Shown here piece by piece: positions 1 through 6,936 of a stretch of 64,000 nt of DNA. Origin of the DNA: Crocosphaera chwakensis CCY0110 (GTDB taxonomy: Bacteria > Cyanobacteriota > Cyanobacteriia > Cyanobacteriales > Microcystaceae); NCBI RefSeq assembly GCF_000169335.1, contig NZ_AAXW01000004.1:62001-126000 (forward strand), given 5' to 3'. The translations under genes were made by a program, and so were the position numbers. The notes beneath the pieces are model-generated. The model saw nothing but the letters and a program-made list of their open reading frames with translations, had not been told where the DNA came from and made no database searches. Each line of letters opens with the position of its first letter. The first letter of the stretch is position 1.

Positions 1-708
1 ACCGGCAGGTAAACCGACATCTACTGTACCGAATAACACCCGTTTAGCTGCTGCGCCGTAGATGCTACAAGGCCCCGTTAATTTATCTACTTTGGGGACG
101 GTAGTGGTACCTAAGGCCATGGCGGCTAAAGCTTGAATTCCCCCTAGTTTATAGACTTCTGTTACCCCGGCCATTTGGGCAACATAAAGAGAAACCGGTT
201 CAACGTTACCTTCTTTATCAGGAGGGGTACAAACGACGATTTGTTTAACCCCTGCAACCATAGCTGGAATGGTTAACATCAGCATCATGGAAGGAAAAGC
301 CCCTTTTCCCCTAGGAACGTATAACCCGACGCTAGGAATGGGAGTAATTTTTTCCCCTGCAAAGATACCAGTATCAATTTCAGCCAGGTTCATTTCTTCA
401 GGCAGTTGCCGTTGATGGACTTCTTTGATATTGCGAAAAGCTTGATCAACAGCTTTTGTAACCTCTGGTTCGACGAGATGTTGCGCTTGGTCGAATTCTT
501 CTGGGGTTACTTTTATATTGTCTGGGGTTGCCCCTGCATAGTCAAATTTTTGGGCATATTGAATCAGTCCCTTGTCTCCGGTTTGCGCGATCGCGGTTAT
601 TACTTCTTGGGCAATGGGAATCACTTGATCGATGTCTAACTCGGCCCGTCGCTTTACTGTGGCAAGATCCTTGGCTGTCATTTGGGCAAGTTTAAGAATT
701 CTGACCAC
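1..708 (-). CDS. hisD: Histidinol dehydrogenase-like protein, 3' end outside window
   Basis: Reading the minus strand from 708 gives 236 codons of a histidinol dehydrogenase family protein, which oxidises L-histidinol to histidine with NAD+ in the last step of histidine synthesis. Recognisable blocks are GLYVPRG, then a KVDKLTGP stretch and a following AAAKR. The start is GTG at 706-708 because an AGGAG ribosome site lies at 716-720 at good spacing. The zinc ligands lie in the missing C-terminal part. The usual GPGN signature after KVDK reads GPCS here, so this may be a divergent HisD paralogue rather than the housekeeping enzyme. It is divergent from dxr across about 130 bases. Confidence 0.85.
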   Translation of the reverse strand, partial: MVRILKLAQMTAKDLATVKRRAELDIDQVIPIAQEVITAIAQTGDKGLIQYAQKFDYAGATPDNIKVTPEEFDQAQHLVEPEVTKAVDQAFRNIKEVHQRQLPEEMNLAEIDTGIFAGEKITPIPSVGLYVPRGKGAFPSMMLMLTIPAMVAGVKQIVVCTPPDKEGNVEPVSLYVAQMAGVTEVYKLGGIQALAAMALGTTTVPKVDKLTGPCSIYGAAAKRVLFGTVDVGLPAG

Positions 709-839
709 TACTTCTCTCCTGATACGTTGGTCTCTTTTTATTTATTTTAATATGTATTATCTGTCAATGTCACAACCCTTTGCAGATGCACCCGATCGCT
801 TTATAGTGATAGTGATCCCCAGTTTAATAATGCAGTATC

Positions 840-2036
840 GTGAAAAAGATTTCTATCCTTGGCTCTACTGGTTCCATTGGCACTCAAACCCTTGATATTG
901 TTGAGCAATACCCCGATCAATTTCAAGTGGTGGGTTTGGCGACTCGTTCTAATGTGGAGTTATTAGCAAAGCAAGTCAAACAGTTTCGTCCTGAAATTGT
1001 AGCTATTTGTGATCAGAGCAAACTAGGAAGCCTCAAAGATGCCATTGCAACTATGGACTATTCTCCGATCATTTTAGCAGGAGAGGAAGGGGTTACAGAA
1101 GTCGCTCGTCATGGTGATGCTGAAAGTGTGGTTACGGGTATTGTTGGATGTGCCGGTTTATTGCCTACCATTGCAGCGATAGAAGCAGGAAAAGATATTG
1201 CTTTAGCTAATAAGGAAACTTTGATAGCAGGGGGCCCTGTGGTATTACCTTTAATTGAAAAACATGGGGTGAAATTATTACCGGCAGACTCAGAACATTC
1301 AGCTATTTTTCAATGTTTACAAGGGGTTCCGAGTGATGGTTTACGACGCATTATTTTAACGGCTTCTGGTGGTGCATTTAGGGATTGGCCAGTAGAACAA
1401 TTAAAGTATGTTACGGTACAAGATGCCCTAAAACATCCTAATTGGTCAATGGGTCAAAAAATAACGGTTGATTCTGCTACTTTAATGAATAAAGGGTTAG
1501 AAGTTATTGAAGCTCATTTCTTGTTTGGAATGGACTATAAAAATATTGATATTGTTATCCATCCTCAAAGTATTATTCATTCTTTAATTGAGTTACAAGA
1601 TACTTCCGTTTTGGCACAATTAGGATGGCCTGATATGCGTCTGCCTTTATTATATGCTCTGTCTTGGCCTGAAAGAATTTATACAGATTGGGAACCATTA
1701 GATTTAGTAAAAGCAGGTAGTTTAACCTTTAGAGAGCCGGATCATGATAAATATCCTTGTATGCAGTTAGCTTATGCAGCAGGTAATGCAGGAGGGGCAA
1801 TGCCGGCGGTTTTAAATGCTGCCAATGAGCAAGCGGTTGCTTTGTTTTTAGCTGAAAAAATTGCCTTTTTAGATATTCCTAAAGTCATTGAACAAACTTG
1901 TGATAGTTTTAGGGATCATAATTCTGCTCAACCTAGTTTAGAGGATATTTTAGAAGCAGATAGTTGGGCAAGAAAAACTGTTTTAATGGCGGCTGAAGCG
2001 TTAGGAACTGAAAGTAAAGTTGTTTCTGTAAAATAG
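840..2036 (+). CDS. dxr: 1-deoxy-D-xylulose 5-phosphate reductoisomerase
   Basis: This 398-residue protein is DXR, the NADPH-dependent second enzyme of the MEP isoprenoid pathway, which converts DXP to MEP and feeds carotenoid, phytol and quinone synthesis. The N-terminal GSTGSIGTQTL is the NADPH-binding loop, DSEHSAIFQCL in the middle carries metal-binding Asp and Glu, and the NWSMG and DSATLMNKGLE motifs form the substrate site. Length matches the family. The start is a GTG at 840; the protein begins exactly where homologues do (KKISILGSTG). A short perfect hairpin follows the gene at 2073-2091. Confidence 0.97.
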   Translation: MKKISILGSTGSIGTQTLDIVEQYPDQFQVVGLATRSNVELLAKQVKQFRPEIVAICDQSKLGSLKDAIATMDYSPIILAGEEGVTEVARHGDAESVVTGIVGCAGLLPTIAAIEAGKDIALANKETLIAGGPVVLPLIEKHGVKLLPADSEHSAIFQCLQGVPSDGLRRIILTASGGAFRDWPVEQLKYVTVQDALKHPNWSMGQKITVDSATLMNKGLEVIEAHFLFGMDYKNIDIVIHPQSIIHSLIELQDTSVLAQLGWPDMRLPLLYALSWPERIYTDWEPLDLVKAGSLTFREPDHDKYPCMQLAYAAGNAGGAMPAVLNAANEQAVALFLAEKIAFLDIPKVIEQTCDSFRDHNSAQPSLEDILEADSWARKTVLMAAEALGTESKVVSVK

Positions 2037-2072
2037 TAACTGTCATAATCTGGAAGAATATAGTATTGTAGA

Positions 2073-2091
2073 GGCTTAATAATATTAAGCC
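2073..2091. terminator. Short perfect hairpin after dxr
   Basis: GGCTTAATA and TATTAAGCC form a 9-base-pair perfect inverted repeat around a single A. It lies 37 bases after the dxr stop and before the next gene. It has no clear U run, so it may be a weak terminator or an RNA-processing hairpin. Confidence 0.4.
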
Positions 2092-2137
2092 CTAATGTGT
2101 TACCATAACAGTATTTATGTAGATTAAACTTGATAAT

Positions 2138-2353
2138 ATGCCCATCAATTTAATTCTATTTATTGCTGCTTTATTAGTATCTTGGTTGGTATTTCGTTGG
2201 CTTTTTACTTTCGTTAAGTCAACAGCTACCACAGCTTTAACCATAGCAATTATTGTACTACTTCTGCAAGTTGGTTTCGGGATTGATTCTCAAGATTTAT
2301 TTAGAGAAGTTATTAATCTTCCCCAAAGATTTCAAGAACTGTTTAACCGCTAA
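2138..2353 (+). CDS. Small two-helix membrane protein of unknown function
   Basis: The 71-residue product has a hydrophobic helix at about residues 3-22 and a second at about 29-48, then a short amphipathic tail (FREVINLPQRFQELF). I do not recognise a named family, although small proteins of this layout are common in cyanobacteria. It follows dxr on the same strand after about 100 bases containing a hairpin, so it probably has its own promoter. Its ATG has no strong ribosome-binding site. Confidence 0.6.
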   Translation: MPINLILFIAALLVSWLVFRWLFTFVKSTATTALTIAIIVLLLQVGFGIDSQDLFREVINLPQRFQELFNR

Positions 2354-2366
2354 TTTTCTCTTATTC

Positions 2367-2483
2367 TTAATGGGAAAAAAATCCAGTTAGTAATAATGGT
2401 AATAAAATAAGTAAACTAATAATTAAAACTGCTGTTTGTGGACTAACAGGGATAATATTTTTTTCTTTTTGAGGTTCTGTCAT
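2367..2483 (-). CDS. 38-residue single-span membrane micro-protein (candidate)
   Basis: A short minus-strand ORF encodes 38 residues: a polar N-terminus (MTEPQKEKN), a Pro-containing linker, then one hydrophobic helix of about 20 residues ending GFFSH. An AGGAG ribosome-binding site lies about 10 bases before the ATG. It is convergent with the small two-helix protein at 2138-2353. The layout resembles small thylakoid or photosystem-associated peptides, but I cannot match it to PsbX, PsbT, PetM, PsaM or NdhQ. Function unknown. Confidence 0.5.
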   Translation of the reverse strand: MTEPQKEKNIIPVSPQTAVLIISLLILLPLLLTGFFSH

Positions 2484-2619
2484 TTTTAATTTACTCCTAT
2501 ATTAATTTATTAATTGTGATTTTACCTCGTTCTTTGGACAAAGTCAAAAAGTAAAGATAAAAAAGCAAAAGTTTAAAATATACTCAATGTTTGGTTTAAA
2601 TCGGACTCATTATATAGAG

Positions 2620-2799
2620 TTAATTTTCTTCTATCAGCATTTCTACAAATGTTTCAATAACTTCCTGTCCATTTCTAGCAGCTTTTTCATAAGTTTTGCC
2701 ATGAGTGTGAAATTGTTGTCAAGGAAACTCAGGTAAATGAACTAAAAATAGTTGATCTTCTTCTGACCATTGAATGACCATGCTGTAATGATATTTCAT
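2620..2799 (-). pseudogene. HicB-type antitoxin pseudogene (internal TGA)
   Basis: The frame starts MKYHYSMVIQWSEEDQ and later reads FHTHGKTYEKAARNGQEVIE, the characteristic pattern of small HicB-like antitoxins (a degenerate RNase H-like fold). A TGA falls after residue 26, exactly between the LPEFP block and the FHTHG block, and the C-terminus is shorter than usual, stopping at MLIEEN. No HicA toxin is adjacent. The gene therefore looks decayed. TGA recoding is unlikely in cyanobacteria, but a sequencing error cannot be excluded. Confidence 0.75.
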
Positions 2800-2960
2800 T
2801 GTTTCATTTGCCTTATATTTTTGCAACTGATGACTGATGTATAATTATAAAAATTGTAGTGGATTATTTTAACTGGAATGGTGAGTTGCAACGGATTGTT
2901 ATGGTATTATTATAACCTATATTATAGCTGTCTAACCTATTCTACTCAACTAAACTTAAA

Positions 2961-3206
2961 ATGAATTATCCAGAATTACGTCAAAAAATTGCTCAACAAT
3001 TAGAACAATTATCTAGTGAAAAACTTATTTTAGTCAGTGATTTTATTGATTCTATCAAACAAGATCAATCTATGATTAAAAAAGAATTTTCTGTTAATCC
3101 TTTAACAAATATGAAACCCTATGCTTATTTAGCTGATCCTAGTGAACCTGCTATTTCCCCTGATGATTGGGAAATAAATGAAGAGTTTGAGGAGAATGAT
3201 TCGTGA
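2961..3206 (+). CDS. Antitoxin of a VapBC-type pair
   Basis: This 81-residue acidic protein begins MNYPELRQKIAQQLEQLSSEKL, a helical pattern seen in short cyanobacterial antitoxin-like proteins that precede PIN toxins, and ends in an acidic tail (DDWEINEEFEEND) suited to blocking a toxin active site. Its TGA overlaps the GTG start of the next gene by four bases, so the two are translationally coupled. The exact DNA-binding family is not clear from the sequence; the antitoxin call rests mainly on this coupling. Confidence 0.7.
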   Translation: MNYPELRQKIAQQLEQLSSEKLILVSDFIDSIKQDQSMIKKEFSVNPLTNMKPYAYLADPSEPAISPDDWEINEEFEENDS

Positions 3207-3598
3207 TCATTCTAGATACTCATATTTTCGTATGGTGGAATCATAATGATTCAAGACTAACAAACTATTATCAAGAGATAATTAATCGGGAAAGACCACA
3301 AGGTTTAGGGATTTGTTCTATTAGTTTAATTGAAATTAGCAGACTGGTTAACAAAAAAACATTAATTCTTCCCTGTTCAATTCAAGAATGGTTTAAAATT
3401 GCTTTAGCACAAAAAGGTGTACAGCTTCTTTCTATTACGCCTGACATTGCTATTGATGCTTATACACTTCCAGGTGATTTTCATAAAGATCCGGCTGATA
3501 GGCTTATTGTAGCAACAGCAAGAATTTATAATGTCTCTTTACTAACTGTAGATAATAAAATACTTGCTTATCCTTATGTTAAAACGATTGAGAGTTGA
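3203..3598 (+). CDS. vapC: PIN-domain toxin, VapC family
   Basis: This 131-residue protein is a PIN-domain ribonuclease. The acidic residues expected to bind Mg2+ are visible: Asp5 in ILDTHIFVWW, Glu44 in SLIEISRL, Asp96 and Asp99 in DPADRLIVATA, and Asp117 in LLTVDNKI. VapC toxins cut tRNA or rRNA when freed from the antitoxin. The start is GTG, overlapping the antitoxin stop. Its own stop at 3596-3598 is only two bases before the ATG of the LRR-ROC-COR gene, so all three genes are probably one operon. Confidence 0.9.
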   Translation: MIILDTHIFVWWNHNDSRLTNYYQEIINRERPQGLGICSISLIEISRLVNKKTLILPCSIQEWFKIALAQKGVQLLSITPDIAIDAYTLPGDFHKDPADRLIVATARIYNVSLLTVDNKILAYPYVKTIES

Positions 3599-3600
3599 TT

Positions 3601-6093
3601 ATGACAGAGGAAGAATTATTACAGGTTATTGAAAAAGCAGCAAAAGATAAAAGAAAATCTTTGAGCCTTTCATTTAAAAAATTAACGTCTCTACCCCCTG
3701 AAATTGGTAAACTGACTAATCTCACTTCACTTTCTGTGTTGGGTAACCAACTAACAAACCTTCCTTCTGAAATCGGTAACCTCTATAATCTAACTTCACT
3801 TTATCTGGAAAAGAACCAACTAACAAACCTTCCTTCTGAAATTGGTAACCTCACTAAGCTCAATATATTTTATCTGGAAAAGAACCAACTAACAAACCTT
3901 CCTTCTGAAATCGGTAACCTCTATAATCTAACTTCACTTCATTTATCAGGTAATCAATTAACAAACCTTCCTCCTGAAATTGGGAACCTCTATGATCTCA
4001 CTTCACTTTATCTGGAAAATAATCAACTAACAAACCTTCCTCGTGAAATTGGTAAACTCCATAAGCTAACTTCACTTTATCTATCAGGTAATCAACTAAC
4101 AAACCTTCCTCCTGAAATTGGAAACCTCGATAATCTAATTTCGCTGGTTATTAGAAATAATCAAATAACTAATCTTCCTCCTGAAATTGAACGAAAAAAA
4201 ACTAGAGCCATTATTAACTTCTATAAACAACAACTTGAACAAAATATTGATCATCTTTATGAAGCAAAACTCTTAATTGTTGGAGAAGGAGGAGCCGGGA
4301 AAACTACTTTAGCACAAAAAATAAAAGATGATAATTATCAACTTAAAACAGATGAGGAGTCAACAGAAGGAATAGATGTTATTCAATGGCCTTTTACTCT
4401 AAATAATGGAGAAGAATTTAGAGTCAATATTTGGGACTTTGGAGGACAAGAAATTTATCATGAAACTCATCAGTTTTTTCTCACGGAAAGATCCCTTTAT
4501 GCCTTAGTTGCTGACACTCGCAGAGAAGATACAGACTATTATTACTGGTTAAATATGGTTAAATTATTGAGTAATAATAGTCCTGTATTAGTTATCAAAA
4601 ATGAAAAAAAAGAACGTAAACGAGACATTAATGAACGACAATTAAGAGCAGAATTTACTAATTTTAAAGAAACTTTAGCCACTAATTTAGCAACTAATCG
4701 TGGTTTACCTGAAATTCTCAATAAGATTCAACATTATATTAGTAACTTACCTCATGTTGGCACAGAATTACCGGCATATTGGGTTAAAGTTCGAGAAGTA
4801 TTAGAAAAAGATAAACATAACTATATCAGTCTTGAAGAATATTTAAACATCTGTAAAGAACAAGGATTTAAAGAATTACAAGATATGTTAGTTTTAAGTG
4901 GTTATTTTCATGACTTAGGGGTATTTTTACACTTCCAAAAAGATGATCTTTTAAACAAAACTATTATTCTCAATACTGCTTGGGGAACTGATGCGGTTTA
5001 TAAAGTCTTAGATAATGAAAAAGTTAGAAAAAACTTAGGGAAATTTGATAAAAATGATCTAAACAATATCTGGAATGAAGAAAAATATATCACCATGCGC
5101 GGTGAACTTTTGCGGTTAATGATGAACTTTAAACTCTGTTATGAAATACCCAGTCAACCAGGAAATTATATTGCACCTCAATTATTAAGTCCTCAACAAC
5201 CGGAATATGATTGGGATGAAGAAAATAACCTACTTTTGCGCTATGAATATGAATTTATGCCTAAAGGAATTTTAACCCGTTTTATAGTAGAAACCCATGC
5301 AATGATTGAACATGAAATTTGTGTTTGGAAAAAGGGAGTTGTCTTGACTAAAGATGGTGCAAGAGCAGAAATTATTGAATTTTATCGCTATCATAAAGGA
5401 GAAATTCGTATACGAGTGTCAGGAAGTCGTAAACGAGATTTATTAACCACAGTTAGACATGAATTAGGGAAAATTCACGACTCTTATGAACGTCTTAAAT
5501 ATAAAACTTTAGTACCCTGTAACTGTTCAAAATGTAAAGGCAGTCAGTCTCCTCATTTTTATCCTTGGAATGTCCTTAATAAATTCATTGACGATAAACG
5601 TCCCGCAATTCAATGTATTAATAGTTATGATATGGTAGATGTACAGAGTTTAGTTAACGATATTACTAAACCTGATCCAATTTCACCTAAAAATAAAGAG
5701 GGAAGTCAAATGTCAGATAGTGGTAAATATAGTATTAATGCTGAAGTTGTCAATATTACTGAAACTAATTTAGGTGAAGTAATTGGCAAAAAGTACGCTT
5801 CTGACCCTTCTACTGCAAATGCACTAGATGAAGTAGTCAAAATACTAAACGAATTAAATAATAAATATCCTAAAGTTAGCGAAACAACAGCAACAGAAAT
5901 TATAGATGCTGAGTTTACAGAGATTCAAAAGAATCAATCTAACCGATGGGCAATTATTAGATATATTTTTGATGGTAAACGCTGGTTAAAAGGAAGCAAA
6001 CAAGCTGTTATTAAAATTGGTGAACATTACAGCGAAAATAGTGCATTAGGACAAGGATTAATCGGTTTTGCCGAAGGGTTTACCGAAAATTAA
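3601..6093 (+). CDS. LRR-ROC-COR (ROCO family) GTPase
   Basis: The product (830 residues from ATG 3601; TTG 3595 is a less likely start) is a bacterial ROCO protein. Residues about 25-200 hold eight 23-residue leucine-rich repeats (LTNLPSEIGNL type). A ROC GTPase domain follows, with Walker A GEGGAGKTT near residue 228 and the G3 motif DFGGQE at 279-284. The G4 position reads NEKKERKRD, so the canonical NKxD is degenerate. A COR dimerisation domain spans about 390-600. A Cys-rich CNCSKC sits near 640, and a C-terminal region of about 130 residues matches no family I can name. ROCO proteins are dimeric nucleotide-controlled switches. The gene is coupled to the PIN toxin upstream, and a second toxin-antitoxin pair lies downstream. 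Confidence 0.92.
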   Translation: MTEEELLQVIEKAAKDKRKSLSLSFKKLTSLPPEIGKLTNLTSLSVLGNQLTNLPSEIGNLYNLTSLYLEKNQLTNLPSEIGNLTKLNIFYLEKNQLTNLPSEIGNLYNLTSLHLSGNQLTNLPPEIGNLYDLTSLYLENNQLTNLPREIGKLHKLTSLYLSGNQLTNLPPEIGNLDNLISLVIRNNQITNLPPEIERKKTRAIINFYKQQLEQNIDHLYEAKLLIVGEGGAGKTTLAQKIKDDNYQLKTDEESTEGIDVIQWPFTLNNGEEFRVNIWDFGGQEIYHETHQFFLTERSLYALVADTRREDTDYYYWLNMVKLLSNNSPVLVIKNEKKERKRDINERQLRAEFTNFKETLATNLATNRGLPEILNKIQHYISNLPHVGTELPAYWVKVREVLEKDKHNYISLEEYLNICKEQGFKELQDMLVLSGYFHDLGVFLHFQKDDLLNKTIILNTAWGTDAVYKVLDNEKVRKNLGKFDKNDLNNIWNEEKYITMRGELLRLMMNFKLCYEIPSQPGNYIAPQLLSPQQPEYDWDEENNLLLRYEYEFMPKGILTRFIVETHAMIEHEICVWKKGVVLTKDGARAEIIEFYRYHKGEIRIRVSGSRKRDLLTTVRHELGKIHDSYERLKYKTLVPCNCSKCKGSQSPHFYPWNVLNKFIDDKRPAIQCINSYDMVDVQSLVNDITKPDPISPKNKEGSQMSDSGKYSINAEVVNITETNLGEVIGKKYASDPSTANALDEVVKILNELNNKYPKVSETTATEIIDAEFTEIQKNQSNRWAIIRYIFDGKRWLKGSKQAVIKIGEHYSENSALGQGLIGFAEGFTEN
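3676..4188 (+). repeat. Eight 69-bp tandem units encoding LRRs
   Basis: Units with an exact 69-base spacing begin near 3676, 3745, 3814, 3883, 3952, 4021, 4090 and 4159. Several share long identical stretches, for example the AACCAACTAACAAACC segment followed by a CTTCTGAAAT segment. Conservation at DNA level, beyond what the protein needs, suggests recent duplication or conversion among repeats. Confidence 0.85.
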
Positions 6094-6112
6094 TTATTAA
6101 TATCCCACTTTT

Positions 6113-6140
6113 GTAGAGACATTTCATGAAACGTCTCTAG
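6113..6140. repeat. Interspersed palindrome (TAGAGAC...GTCTCTA)
   Basis: A 26-base near-perfect palindrome at 6114-6139 has arms TAGAGAC and GTCTCTA around TTTCATGAAA, with one mismatch. A relative with the same arms lies at 29179-29206. Such elements are dispersed in many cyanobacterial genomes. Here it sits just after the ROCO stop and could act as a terminator. Confidence 0.65.
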
Positions 6141-6191
6141 ATGAAATCAGTTTATTTCTTCTACAATAGAGTGAAACGTAAATTAATAACA

Positions 6192-6506
6192 ATGGCTTCA
6201 ATTTCTACAGACTATAAATACATTAACCTAAATGAACAGGGTACAGCCATAATTACAGGTTCAACCCTCAAAGTCATTGATCTTGTCATGGCAAAAATGG
6301 CTTATGGTTGGACACCTGAAGAAATACAGATTAATCATCGTCACTTAACCATGAGTCAAATTCATTCCGCATTCGCTTATTATTGGGAACATAAAGAACA
6401 ATTAGACCAAGAGATTCAACAAGAGGTTGAATACGTTAAAAAGTTGCGTTCTCAAGCAGGAGACTCTCCCTTTGTAACCAGACTCAAAGCTGAAGGAGTT
6501 CTCTAA
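6192..6506 (+). CDS. DUF433 antitoxin
   Basis: From ATG 6192 the product is about 104 residues of the DUF433 family, small helix-turn-helix proteins that act as antitoxins next to PIN-like toxins. The pattern ISTDYKYINLNEQGTAII, then GSTLKVIDLVMAKMAYGWTP, then LTMSQIHSAFAYYW is typical. The frame extends to an ATG at 6141, but that 17-residue leader overlaps the palindromic repeat region and is not family-like, so 6192 is preferred. The stop abuts the start of the downstream toxin gene. Confidence 0.85.
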   Translation: MASISTDYKYINLNEQGTAIITGSTLKVIDLVMAKMAYGWTPEEIQINHRHLTMSQIHSAFAYYWEHKEQLDQEIQQEVEYVKKLRSQAGDSPFVTRLKAEGVL

Positions 6507-6854
6507 TTGACTTTACCCCTTTATATGGATGAAAATGTACATGGTGCAATTACAATAGGATTACGTTTGCGAGAAATTGATGTTTTAACTGTTCAAGAAG
6601 ATGGTTATTCAGGTGTAGATGATGTCATAATTTTAGACCGTGCAACTGCCCTAAAAAGAATTATTTTTAGTCAAGATAAAGACTTTTTGATAGAAGCGAA
6701 TAATCGTCAAGTACAAGGTATCGAATTTGTCGGAGTTATTTATGGTCATCAACTAATGATATCTATCGTTGATTGTATTCGAGATTTAGAACTAATTGCC
6801 AAATTAGGAAAATTGGAAGAATTTGCCAATAAAGTACAATATTTACCTCTTTAA
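6507..6854 (+). CDS. DUF5615 PIN-like toxin
   Basis: This 115-residue protein has the DUF5615 pattern: an N-terminal YMDENVHGAI with acidic residues, a DVLTVQEDGYSG block, and IIFSQDKDFL with the conserved Asp pair. DUF5615 proteins are PIN-fold nucleases paired with DUF433 antitoxins. The start is a TTG immediately after the antitoxin stop; the alternative ATG at 6525 would remove the first strand. Together with 6192-6506 it forms a complete toxin-antitoxin module. Confidence 0.85.
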   Translation: MTLPLYMDENVHGAITIGLRLREIDVLTVQEDGYSGVDDVIILDRATALKRIIFSQDKDFLIEANNRQVQGIEFVGVIYGHQLMISIVDCIRDLELIAKLGKLEEFANKVQYLPL

Positions 6855-6906
6855 TTGTCAAATACCATTCATATTGTACAATCTTTAACGAATAAGATAA
6901 TTAATA

Positions 6907-6929
6907 TAGGGTGAGTAATGCCCACCCTA
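6907..6929. terminator. Hairpin between convergent DUF5615 and gcvP genes
   Basis: TAGGGTG and CACCCTA form a 7-base-pair inverted repeat around a 9-base loop. The same TAGGGTGGGCA-type palindrome is widely dispersed in cyanobacteria. It lies between two convergent genes and probably serves both as a terminator. Confidence 0.55.
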
Positions 6930-6936
6930 CAATGTT

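Noticed and set aside
406..895. Plus-strand ORFs at 406-639 and 632-895
   Set aside because: They are antisense to the hisD-like gene or overlap the dxr start and show no protein features.
3676..4188. Regular repeats considered as CRISPR
   Set aside because: The 69-base units are coding LRRs without unique spacers, and no cas genes are present.
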